Shown in pieces: positions 1 to 7,039 of a stretch of 20,977 nucleotides of DNA. Source of the DNA: CAYLLT01 sp964591605 (GTDB lineage Bacteria; Planctomycetota; Phycisphaerae; UBA1845; PWPN01); the NCBI GenBank assembly GCA_964591605.1, contig CAZQEN010000101.1, forward strand, positions 1-20,977. Reading direction: 5' to 3'. Position numbers and translations under genes: made by a program. The stretch's first letter is position 1; each line of letters starts with the position of its first letter. The notes beneath the pieces are model-generated. The model saw only the letters and a list, made by a program, of their open reading frames with translations, made no database searches and was not told the origin of the DNA.

Positions 1-478
1 GGCAGCAGGTGGCGTGCTTGAGCAGTCGGTCATAGAGGCCCGCCAGGGCGGCGGGCGAGGAAAACGGGACTGGTTTGATATTGACAAGAAAAGGACGCGC
101 AACTTGGTCTGACGCCCCCCAGACCGGCCAGGGCAAACCTGAGAATCACCCGGGACGCAGCTCACTCCGACGCGCCTGGCCCCCGGGGCTGCAGACCGCA
201 ACGCCCCGCTCCGCGTCGTGCGGCCTGTCCGGAGCACCCGACGTGTTCTCTCAAGGAATCAGCCCACCCGATGCCCCGCACCGGAGAACTGCCGATGCCC
301 CACAAACCCCCGCCGACAAATCGAACCCGTTGCGTTTGTCATACAGCCCCCATCGACCGGTCTCCTCCCAGCAACCCGCCGCTGACAAGCTAGTCCGGAC
401 AATGGAGCCCCGTGAACCGACAACGGACCACAAACCACGGACTACTGACCACAGGCACTGTCCGTCCGGTGAACCCCG
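1..478. other. Non-coding left edge, mobile-DNA debris
   Basis: I see no convincing gene here. One plus-strand frame is open from the window edge to a stop at 110-112, and a minus-strand frame is open over the first 75 bases, but neither gives a recognisable protein. The long plus-strand frame at 75-548 is rich in Pro, Ser and Arg, has no domain, and covers the transposase remnant on the other strand, so I regard it as chance. Bases 412-456 are a degenerate run of short ACCAC/GACCAC-like units. Confidence 0.5.
59..82 (+). repeat. REP-like repeat, left copy of an inverted pair
   Basis: A 24-base segment beginning GGAAAACGGGAC matches the reverse complement of 894-917 at 20 of 24 positions; the first 12 bases are identical. 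The two copies face each other and enclose the IS66-type remnant. Motifs of the type AAAA-CGGGACAGG are, from memory, common around REP-associated and other transposase relics in bacterial genomes, but I cannot search for it. Confidence 0.5.
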
Positions 479-648
479 TCAGGCCATCGCGGCCTGGTTC
501 GCGATGCGGGCAGCCTTCTCCTGGCTGGGCAGGATTTCAGGGAGCTGACCGGCCTGGCGGCGATGCGGGCGAGCAGGTTGCGGAGGGATTCGAATGGGTT
601 CACCTTATGGCGTTGGCAGGTGGCGATGAAGAACGACGACGCTGCCGT
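479..648 (-). pseudogene. IS66-type transposase C-terminal remnant, frameshifted
   Basis: Read on the minus strand from 648, an open stretch includes SFFIATCQRHKVNPFESLRN, which has the form of the IS66 transposase C-terminus (typically a -LIATCKRHGVNPxxYLRDVL- stretch just before the protein ends). Near 547 the reading frame must shift to continue as LPEILPSQEKAARIANQ up to a TGA at 479-481, which matches the usual -ELLPxxW- tail. An in-frame TAG at 649-651 and the lack of any upstream DDE domain show that only the last 50-60 codons survive. It is a dead relic of an insertion element. The family assignment rests on remembered consensus; a protein search of the two frame segments would settle it. 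Confidence 0.65.
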
Positions 649-893
649 CTACGCCGCTGCGAACCGCAACAACGGCACCAAAAGCGGCATTTCTGATTGT
701 GCAATAACCGTATGTTCGGGGTCGGGGAGGTTGCCCTCTTTCGTCTGCGTGCTCGGGAGCCGATCCACCCGGCGCCGCTGCGACGGCGCAGACGGACGGT
801 ATCGAGCGGCGGCCCCTCGAACGATAGGCCGGTATCCTCCCGTGTGGGCGTGCCAGGAAATACAGGGATGGCGAGAAAGACCACCGGCGCCCA

Positions 894-942
894 GAAATCG
901 AACCTGTCCCGTTTTCCGGCCCCTGTCCCTTTTTTCGGCCCC
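894..942 (-). repeat. REP-like repeat, right copy, with a second partial unit
   Basis: Bases 894-917, read on the minus strand, are the partner of 59-82. Directly beside it, at 918-942, is a second related unit: the core CCTGTCCC occurs at 903-910 and again at 922-929, 19 bases apart, each followed by a T-run. Overlapping open frames in this area (for example 605-1249 minus) translate these repeats and are not credible genes. Confidence 0.5.
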
Positions 943-1081
943 GAGATGATGAACGATGCGGCGGAGAACACCCGGGCGGATAGGGCTCTATCGGTGTCCC
1001 GAAACTGGACATATTGGCGCTTGTGAGGGGCTCAGTATTGAATGCCGCGCGTCTCACGATGCGCCCGGCGGGCCTCTTCCC

Positions 1082-1136
1082 GAGCTTGCTTGCCGAATCG
1101 GCTCCGGCTGTCGCTGCCCGACAGACAAGCAGGCTC
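1082..1136. other. Inverted repeat able to form a three-way junction
   Basis: An outer stem pairs GAGCTTGCTTG (1082-1092) with CAAGCAGGCTC (1126-1136), 10 of 11 bases, the odd pair being a possible G-U. Inside it are two perfect hairpins: GCCG-AAT-CGGC (1092-1102, sharing its first base with the outer stem) and CTGTCG-CTGCC-CGACAG (1108-1124). The structure overlaps the stop codon (1135-1137) of the minus-strand gene, so it could protect the 3' end of that mRNA or help end transcription; no T-run follows. It could also be a mobile repeat relic. Confidence 0.45.
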
Positions 1137-2253
1137 AAGCGCAGGCCACCCCCCGAAACAGAATGCCGGTGGGCGTGAGCGAGTTGATCGCCTTGCGCAT
1201 TTCGTCGGAAACAAAGGTCCCATTCACTCCGAACAGCGGCGGTGGGCACATCACGGCGAACACATGGTGATCTTCGGCGGCTGCCCGCCTCAGGCAGGGA
1301 ACTGCCACGTATCGACTCTCATCGTCGGGGGCGGGCTCCATGATCTTCGAGTGCTCCTGATCCAACACATCGAGCAGCTCGGGGAGATGCAGCAGGCTGT
1401 AGCGACGAACCTGGTTCTCCTTTGACTCAACGTCCACGTCGAGCCACTGGATAACGTCCCGCTCGCCCCGGTGCTGGTCGATCATCTGTCTGAGGCGCGG
1501 CGAGCATAGGAGGGCCCTGTCGGTGCCTTCGAGCAGATCGGCGAATTTGCCCGCGATCTTGTAGACGGGCGTTTGCCATTGGCCGATATGCCCCTTCCTC
1601 TGGAAATCACATCCGTAGTGCGGCCCGGCAGTGCGATGGGCGAGGTCGTATCCGGGAGGCAATCTACACTCGATGCGGTAATAGGCGAACCGCTGCGGCT
1701 TCCTGCGAATGCGCTCGCTCGGGGGCAGCTCGCGGACCCGGTACACGAGGTCTTGATCGTGATATCCGACACAGAGCGCCACACCCTTGAGGTCCAGGCC
1801 TGATGCCGCCCTCCCGACGGCCGCCAGCGTGCGGGCAATCAGATACCGCTCGATGGACTTCGTCGGACGCGAGTCCCCCCATGCATGATCGCCATAGATG
1901 TCTCCGAATGGCGGAAGCTCCGGCCCGGTTATATCCTCGCTGAAGTCGGCGGCCCACTCGTCATCGGCCTTGGACTCGGGCTCGTACTCCTTGCACAGGA
2001 AGATGGCGCTGTGCCACTCGTTGTCCATGTCGAACTCGAAGTACAGGGCCTGCATGGACGATTGTGAAGCCTTCTCATAAGCTCGCCGGATCAATTCGCG
2101 CAGGGCAATCTCATAATCGTCAAGCGGCACAGCCGTCACGGCGTTTACGACGTCTGGATTGGCGATCGCCTGGGCTGATTGACGAGCGTGTTCCTCGAGG
2201 TCTTTCCACTGGGCCTTCCTTGCGAATTGCCGGATGCTCTTCTGTTGCGCCAT
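1135..2253 (-). CDS. Hypothetical protein, possible two-domain immunity-like protein
   Basis: This 372-residue protein has no signal peptide or membrane segment and should be cytoplasmic. The start is well supported: AGGAGG at 2261-2266 lies seven bases before the ATG. The N-terminal part (about 45-120) is acidic and aromatic, with an ALYFEFDMDNEWHSAIFLC strand pair, loosely recalling DUF4303/SUKH-like small domains. The C-terminal part (about 270-372) has WLDVDVE, YSLLHLPELLDVLD, a hydrophobic strand then VSDEMRKAINSLTPTGILF. The last element resembles the end of Imm11/DUF1629 immunity proteins, which finish with -VSExxKxAxExAGxTGxxF-. That suggests a polyimmunity-type protein, but no toxin gene is nearby and the match is by eye only. 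It sits next to transposon debris. A plain domain of unknown function is equally possible. Confidence 0.75.
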   Translation of the reverse strand: MAQQKSIRQFARKAQWKDLEEHARQSAQAIANPDVVNAVTAVPLDDYEIALRELIRRAYEKASQSSMQALYFEFDMDNEWHSAIFLCKEYEPESKADDEWAADFSEDITGPELPPFGDIYGDHAWGDSRPTKSIERYLIARTLAAVGRAASGLDLKGVALCVGYHDQDLVYRVRELPPSERIRRKPQRFAYYRIECRLPPGYDLAHRTAGPHYGCDFQRKGHIGQWQTPVYKIAGKFADLLEGTDRALLCSPRLRQMIDQHRGERDVIQWLDVDVESKENQVRRYSLLHLPELLDVLDQEHSKIMEPAPDDESRYVAVPCLRRAAAEDHHVFAVMCPPPLFGVNGTFVSDEMRKAINSLTPTGILFRGVACA

Positions 2254-2260
2254 GAGTCAT

Positions 2261-2266
2261 CCTCCT
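2261..2266 (-). promoter_or_regulatory. Ribosome binding site of the 372-residue protein
   Basis: The minus strand reads AGGAGG, seven bases before the ATG at 2251-2253. This near-perfect Shine-Dalgarno sequence is the main reason to treat this unrecognised frame as a real gene. Confidence 0.75.
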
Positions 2267-2407
2267 GCCGGGGGCTCTGAACTCCCTCTCTTCGGGCCAC
2301 TGTTTCTTGAGGATCGTCAGCTTCCTCCTCTTCTTATGCGGGCGATCACTTCTCAGATCTCACCGTCTGCGTCATGATCGGTGCGGATAGCATCAAGCTG
2401 ACGTCCA

Positions 2408-2425
2408 GAGCGGTGATGACCGCTC
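2408..2425 (-). terminator. Hairpin at the stop codon of the beta-helix gene
   Basis: A perfect 7-base stem (GAGCGGT/ACCGCTC) with a 4-base loop overlaps the TGA (2424-2426) of the beta-helix gene. No T-run follows, so it may be a weak terminator or an mRNA 3' end stabiliser. It separates the saccharolytic genes from the unrelated gene downstream at 1135-2253. Confidence 0.4.
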
Positions 2426-4724
2426 AGTCCCGGGTGCTCACCGGCCAGAGCTTCAGTGGCTGGCGGCCGTCGGCGGCGGGTTCGACGGGGCCGGGGAAGG
2501 GGTTGGCCGCGGGTCGGGGACGGCCCAGGTAGTCGGTGTCGAGGCGATACGGCGAGCCGTCGGGCTGCTCGAAGGGCAAAGCCGGGATCTTCGCGGTGCC
2601 GAGCAGCCCGGTGGTCACCAGCGGGCGCGGGGGCCGGCCGGCCCACTGCGGATCGAGCGTGATGCGAAGCTGGGCGGCGTCCTGCTCGGGGACGAGCTGA
2701 AGCTGCGGGTCGAACTCGGGCAGCACGAGCGGGGATGGCTCATGTCTGGATGCCGAGGCGCCTTTCAGGAACACGTTGCCCGCCAGGTGCATGGGCTGGG
2801 CGGCCTGGTCGTAGGCCGACAGGCCGGCCGGCGCCGTAAAAAGGTTGTTGTAGAAGCGATGGTCGCCGCCGCGGATGTTGCACAGGCCGGCGAGGCGGGT
2901 CGAGTGCGGCTGGTGAAACGGCGTCTCGCGCCCGAGCTCGGGATGGACCACCACGCGGCCGGCGAAGAGATTGTGGGCGAATGCCCCGCCCTCGGACATG
3001 TCGAACAGGGCGATCGGCGAGAGAAAGAAATTGTTGTCCACCAGGAACGGCCCATGATTGACCTCCAGGAAAAGGTCCTCGCTGGGCCCGTTGTCATGCA
3101 GCAGGTTCCCGGTGACCCGGGTGCCCTGGGCCATCCAGTCGAGCCAGATGCCGCGGCAGGTGCGATGGATGTGGTTGCGGATGATCTGCGTATCGATGGC
3201 GGCGTGGAACTTGATGCCGGCCATCTCGGCGCCGGAGAAGAGCCGCCGGACGTGAATGTCGTGAATGACGTTGCCGGTGACGGTGCAGAAGGCCGCGCCC
3301 AGGCTTCCGACGATGCCGGCCTGCTCGCAATGGGCGATGCGGTTGTTGCGGACGACGTGGCGGCCGATGTTGTCTTCTGACCAGCCGTTCTTCAGGGCGC
3401 GCTCGATGGTTTTGACGTAGCCTTCGGCCGTGTTCTGCGACGTGTTGTCGAATTCATCGCCGTACTTGCCCAGCGCGACCCCCACGCACGTCGAGTAGCG
3501 GATGTTGTTGTCCTCGATGATCCATCCGCGGCTCCAGTGGGTGCCGATCAGGCCGATCTGCCCGGCGGTCGGCGGCGCCCAGGGCGTGGCGGCGTGCATC
3601 AGGGCAAAACCGCGGACAGTGATGAAGTTGATGCCCGGCTTTTCGGGGTAGAACGCGGTCTGGCGCACGTTGATCTCGACGCCGGCCTCATTGGGATCGA
3701 CGCCGGGAAACTGGGCCCAGAGGGTGGTGTGAGAGGCGTCCGCCCGGGCGAACCAGAGCTGTGCGTCCTGCTTACGCCATGTCTGGCGATCTGACTGGCT
3801 TGCCGGGAGGCTCTTGAACACCAGGCAAAGCGTCTGGACGCCGCTCAGCGGCTTGATCGTCGCCTGATAAGAAACCCACGACTGCCATCCGCCGGTGTTG
3901 GCGACGCGGCAGCGTCCGAGCAGCTCACCTTCGGGGCTGTCGCGGCGGATTTCGATCATGCCCCCGGCGGTTTCGGACGCGGCGCGGATCTCGATCTTCT
4001 CGGTGCGGCTGCCGAAATCGATGCGGTCGTATCGGACCCAGTCGCCGTGCTCGATCCAGCCGATGCAGTCGCCTCCTTCGGACGCGGGCGCCGTCTGAAC
4101 GCCGCTCTGACCCGCAAAGCCGGCGGCCGGAACTCTGGGGGCGGTCGGTGCGCCGCCGGCGGGGCGCAGCCAGGCCACATTCAGGAGGTGAGGACCGCTG
4201 GCGTCCCACAACGGCTTTTCGCGAACCGGGGCGAGCACCTGCTCGAGCGTGGCCGCCTCGGTGAGCCAGTGATCGTCGAGGTAAACCGCACCGGTGTGAT
4301 GCTCGCGGCCCTGGGGGCTGAACCAGTCGCCCTTGATCACGTCGGTATAGGGGTTGAACTGGCCGAAAAACTGGTTGGGAATGCTGACGTTCCAGGTGTC
4401 GTTCTGCACCTTCTGCCAGCCTTTGATGATTTCAGAGCCCTTGATGACCACTTTCTCGCCGGGCGCGGCCTGATAGGTGATGCGCTGGCCGGGATCGCCG
4501 CCGGTCCCGCCCCGGGGCGGGCTGACGCGCTCGCGATAGACGCCCTGGTGCACCGTGATCACATCGCCGGGGCCGGCCAGGGCGGCCGCGGCCGAGATGG
4601 TCCGCAGCGGCCGGGCGGCGCTGCCGTCGTGGGCGTCATCTCCGGTCGTCGAGACGTGATACTCGCGGGCGGAAACCACCGGAACGGCGACAGCCAGCAC
4701 AGCGATGAGCAGAAACCTGTCCAT
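2424..4724 (-). CDS. Secreted right-handed beta-helix protein with CBM6-like insert
   Basis: This 766-residue protein begins with a Sec signal peptide (hydrophobic LLIAVLAVAVPVV, cleavage near VSA-RE). Residues 22-90 (YHVSTTGDDAHDGSAARPLRT, then a GDVITVHQGVYRE turn) are the DUF1565-like entry to a pectate-lyase-type parallel beta-helix. Residues about 203-305 (GDCIGWIEHGDWVRYDRIDF, then GGWQSWVSYQATI and VQTLCLVFKS) look like a CBM6-family carbohydrate-binding module inserted before the main solenoid. Coils run from about 360 to 660 with Asn-rich turns (IEDNNIRY, VRNNRIAHC, ITGNVIHDI-like, VDNNFF, YNNLF). A role as a polysaccharide lyase or glycosidase on the surface or in the periplasm is likely, but I cannot pick out catalytic residues. 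GGAG at 4732-4735 supports the ATG. It lies 90 bases downstream of the FAD oxidoreductase gene and is probably co-transcribed with it. Confidence 0.9.
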   Translation of the reverse strand: MDRFLLIAVLAVAVPVVSAREYHVSTTGDDAHDGSAARPLRTISAAAALAGPGDVITVHQGVYRERVSPPRGGTGGDPGQRITYQAAPGEKVVIKGSEIIKGWQKVQNDTWNVSIPNQFFGQFNPYTDVIKGDWFSPQGREHHTGAVYLDDHWLTEAATLEQVLAPVREKPLWDASGPHLLNVAWLRPAGGAPTAPRVPAAGFAGQSGVQTAPASEGGDCIGWIEHGDWVRYDRIDFGSRTEKIEIRAASETAGGMIEIRRDSPEGELLGRCRVANTGGWQSWVSYQATIKPLSGVQTLCLVFKSLPASQSDRQTWRKQDAQLWFARADASHTTLWAQFPGVDPNEAGVEINVRQTAFYPEKPGINFITVRGFALMHAATPWAPPTAGQIGLIGTHWSRGWIIEDNNIRYSTCVGVALGKYGDEFDNTSQNTAEGYVKTIERALKNGWSEDNIGRHVVRNNRIAHCEQAGIVGSLGAAFCTVTGNVIHDIHVRRLFSGAEMAGIKFHAAIDTQIIRNHIHRTCRGIWLDWMAQGTRVTGNLLHDNGPSEDLFLEVNHGPFLVDNNFFLSPIALFDMSEGGAFAHNLFAGRVVVHPELGRETPFHQPHSTRLAGLCNIRGGDHRFYNNLFTAPAGLSAYDQAAQPMHLAGNVFLKGASASRHEPSPLVLPEFDPQLQLVPEQDAAQLRITLDPQWAGRPPRPLVTTGLLGTAKIPALPFEQPDGSPYRLDTDYLGRPRPAANPFPGPVEPAADGRQPLKLWPVSTRD

Positions 4725-4814
4725 GCGTCGTCTCCATGAAGTGGATCAATGAAGTTGAACAGACTTTAACGCGAGTTCCCCGTGAAAGCGAAAAACCTTC
4801 CGTCTTCAAGACCA

Positions 4815-6779
4815 TCAGGCGTAGGCGCGGATCTCGAAGAGACGGGCCGAGTGGTCGCCGTTGGTGTCCTGAACCAGCAGGCGGACGCCGTCGACAGTCT
4901 GCGGCTCGAAGCGATGGATGCGCTTGCGCTGGTGGTTGCCCTTGACGTCGGCGACCGCCTGCTGCGTCTGCCCGCTGATCAGGGACAACGTGTAGTCGCG
5001 GACGGTCTCGGGCTGCGGGCCGCGGACCATCCGGCGGTTGAAGCCGTCGCTGTGGGTGAGGGTGAGCGGCCGGTCAAGCCCGCTGTCGAAGGTCAGGTGC
5101 ACCTCGCGGATGCGCTCGGGCCGTCGGAACCGCAGCTCGATCCAGGCCGGCAGGCCGACGTGCACGTCCGAGATCCACCGATTCGAGTTCTTTTCCACGC
5201 CGCGATGCACGCCGTTGATGACGCTGGCCGCCGGGCCGGCCGGCGTCTCGCTGAACGCCCGCACCTGCGCCGTGCGGGCCAGGTCGGCGCTGTCCTGGTT
5301 GGACACCCCGATGATGTAGGCGTCGTCCTTCAGCAGAACCTGCTGCAGGTCGGCGATGGCGTCGCGGGCCAGCCCGCGCGGCAGCAGGTTCCGGCGTGCA
5401 CACAGGGCGGCCGCCGTGCCCGCCGCCTGGCCGATCACGCTGCAGGTGGCCATCACCCGCGTGCTGCCGAATGCCACGTGGGACGCGCTGATGTTCCGGC
5501 CCGCAAACAGCAGGTTCCGGATGTTCCTTGAATACAGGCAGCGCAGGGGAATGTTGTAGAGCGGAACGCCCACCGCCGTTGCCGGCTTTTCCTTGCTGTA
5601 AATCCCCTCCGGAGGGTGCAGGTCGATCGGCCAGCCGCCCAGAGCCACGCCGTCGTCGAATGTCTCGCCGCGCTGCACGTCGTCCTGCCTGAGCACGTAA
5701 TCGCCGACGAATCGCCGGTTTTCGCGCTTTCCCGGCAGAAAGCCCAGCCAGTCCAGCGCCCAGTTCTCGCTCTGCGGGTGTTTCCCGCTGTTCTTGATGT
5801 GGTCCCACACGCCCAGGGCGGCGGCCAGCAGCTCATCGCGGATGCGTTCGTTGTCGCGGATGGTGTCGATCTCGCCGCCCCACTCCACCCACCAGTAGCC
5901 GTACTCCCACGTGTGGTGGCTGCGATGCGGGAGGTCCTCGCAGGTGGGGAACCGGTGGATCCACGCCGGCGGCCGGAAGGGCATCGGCCGGCCGTGGTCG
6001 CGGGTCACGAACAGCAGCGTGCTGCCCAGCACCCTGTTGTCGGGCTCGGCCGGCGCCATGGATTCGCCGAACTCCGCCCGCCCCTCGCGGCCCACGCGAA
6101 ACTCCGCGCCCGCCGCGACGCCCAGTCCGCCGTCGCCGGTGCAGTCCAGAAACAGCCTGCCGCGAATCGTGAAGGTATCCTCGGTCGAGGCCCGGAGAGC
6201 CTGCACCGCGGCGATGCGGTCCGGCCCGTCCATCTCCACCCCGGTCAGCCGTGTGTTGAGGAGCAGCGTGATGTTCGACTCCGCCCGCACCCGGTCGAAG
6301 AGCAGCAGGTCCCACAGGCTCGCCGACCGCTGGAGGTTGCCGGCGGCATCGTCCAGCCGCAGCTCCTCGATGATGCCGGTTTCGCGGGCATCGACGCCCT
6401 TGCGCGAGCCCGACCAGTCGGCCCCCACGATGTGCATGCGCACTTCGCTGGAGGCGTTCCCACCCAGCACGTGGCGATCCTGGATCAGGATCACCGACGC
6501 GCCGTTGCGCGCCGCCGCAATCGCCGCACAGACTCCGGCCATGCCCCCGCCCGCGACGACGACGTCCGCCTCGAGCCGGTGATTCCGGAACGTCCGGCTC
6601 AACCGGATCTCCGTGGGACCCGCCTCACTGCCGTGCGCCCCCGGGACTGATTCCGCAGCGGGTGCGGATTCCGCGGCCCCGGCCGGCAGAGCGCTCCCCC
6701 CGATCGCGCCGGCGATCACCCCGCCACTCGTGTATCTCAGCAGATCGCGCCGGGAAACATCAGATTGCTTTCCATCCAT
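4815..6779 (-). CDS. Tat-exported FAD-dependent oxidoreductase with discoidin-like C-terminal domain
   Basis: This 654-residue protein starts with a twin-arginine signal (SRRDLLRYTSGG, Arg10-Arg11) followed by a Gly/Ala-rich hydrophobic stretch, so it is exported folded with its cofactor. Residues 71-101 are the FAD Rossmann motif (DVVVAGGGMAGVCAAIAAA ending in VILIQD), followed by the GGNASSE loop typical of the PF12831 FAD_oxidored family. Near 405-455 is the second FAD-contacting stretch (NLLFAGRNISASHVAFGSTR, then a GQAAGTAAAL helix). The last 150 residues (from about 505: VINGVHRGVEKNSNRWISD, GLPAWIELRF, then REVHLTFDSGLDR) form an F5/8 type C/CBM32-like beta-sandwich that may bind sugar. 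The substrate is unknown; the context suggests a sugar or sugar-derived alcohol. It is the first gene of a pair with the beta-helix gene. Confidence 0.9.
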   Translation of the reverse strand: MDGKQSDVSRRDLLRYTSGGVIAGAIGGSALPAGAAESAPAAESVPGAHGSEAGPTEIRLSRTFRNHRLEADVVVAGGGMAGVCAAIAAARNGASVILIQDRHVLGGNASSEVRMHIVGADWSGSRKGVDARETGIIEELRLDDAAGNLQRSASLWDLLLFDRVRAESNITLLLNTRLTGVEMDGPDRIAAVQALRASTEDTFTIRGRLFLDCTGDGGLGVAAGAEFRVGREGRAEFGESMAPAEPDNRVLGSTLLFVTRDHGRPMPFRPPAWIHRFPTCEDLPHRSHHTWEYGYWWVEWGGEIDTIRDNERIRDELLAAALGVWDHIKNSGKHPQSENWALDWLGFLPGKRENRRFVGDYVLRQDDVQRGETFDDGVALGGWPIDLHPPEGIYSKEKPATAVGVPLYNIPLRCLYSRNIRNLLFAGRNISASHVAFGSTRVMATCSVIGQAAGTAAALCARRNLLPRGLARDAIADLQQVLLKDDAYIIGVSNQDSADLARTAQVRAFSETPAGPAASVINGVHRGVEKNSNRWISDVHVGLPAWIELRFRRPERIREVHLTFDSGLDRPLTLTHSDGFNRRMVRGPQPETVRDYTLSLISGQTQQAVADVKGNHQRKRIHRFEPQTVDGVRLLVQDTNGDHSARLFEIRAYA

Positions 6780-6780
6780 C

Positions 6781-6792
6781 GATCACCTCCTT
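6781..6792 (-). promoter_or_regulatory. Full-length Shine-Dalgarno sequence of the FAD oxidoreductase
   Basis: The minus strand reads AAGGAGGTGATC, the complete complement of the usual 16S rRNA 3' end, ending one base before the ATG (6777-6779), with GGAGG six bases from it. It fixes the start and predicts strong translation. Confidence 0.8.
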
Positions 6793-6993
6793 CGGCGCAG
6801 AACAAGAGACTCCTCTGGGGGCACAATCATACGCAGATCAGGCATCGGCGTCTCGCCGGCGTAGCGAAGGAAAGCCCACCGTGTCAAGTGCTCGGCAGGT
6901 GATTCCATGCCGACAAGCGACCGGTGCCGGGAGGCGTGCGCAAACACGGACACGAAAGGCGGCATTCCGTGGAGGTGCGTCGAGGGATCATCG

Positions 6994-7022
6994 TTGCCGC
7001 GCGCGGGCAGTCACCGCATAAT
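6994..7022 (+). promoter_or_regulatory. Candidate sigma-70-type promoter of the GH28 gene
   Basis: TTGCCG (6994-6999) and CATAAT (7017-7022) are separated by 17 bases; they match the consensus at 4 of 6 and 5 of 6 positions. A start of transcription near 7029 would leave an untranslated leader of only about 11 bases that just contains the ribosome site GGAGG at 7030-7034. The short leader makes this less certain. Confidence 0.35.
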
Positions 7023-7039
7023 GAGCGCGGGAGGAAGAC

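Larger units (their letters stand above)
6780..7039. other. Divergent intergenic region of the saccharolytic locus
   Basis: This 260-base gap separates the minus-strand FAD gene from the plus-strand GH28 gene and must hold both promoters. A plus-strand promoter candidate is listed separately. For the minus strand a perfect TTGACA lies at 6882-6887 (complement), but no good -10 is at the right distance, so I do not call it. A small hairpin CGGCG-TCT-CGCCG lies at 6846-6858. I see no operator that I can name. Confidence 0.45.

Noticed and set aside
75..548. 157-residue plus-strand open frame
   Set aside because: Composition is Pro/Ser/Arg-rich with no domain, it has no ribosome site, and it covers the IS66 remnant on the opposite strand.
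605..1249. 214-residue minus-strand open frame and its overlapping relatives
   Set aside because: It translates REP-like repeats, has no domain, and overlaps the end of a better-supported gene.
5616..6650. 344-residue plus-strand open frame
   Set aside because: It is antisense to the FAD oxidoreductase and has no domain.
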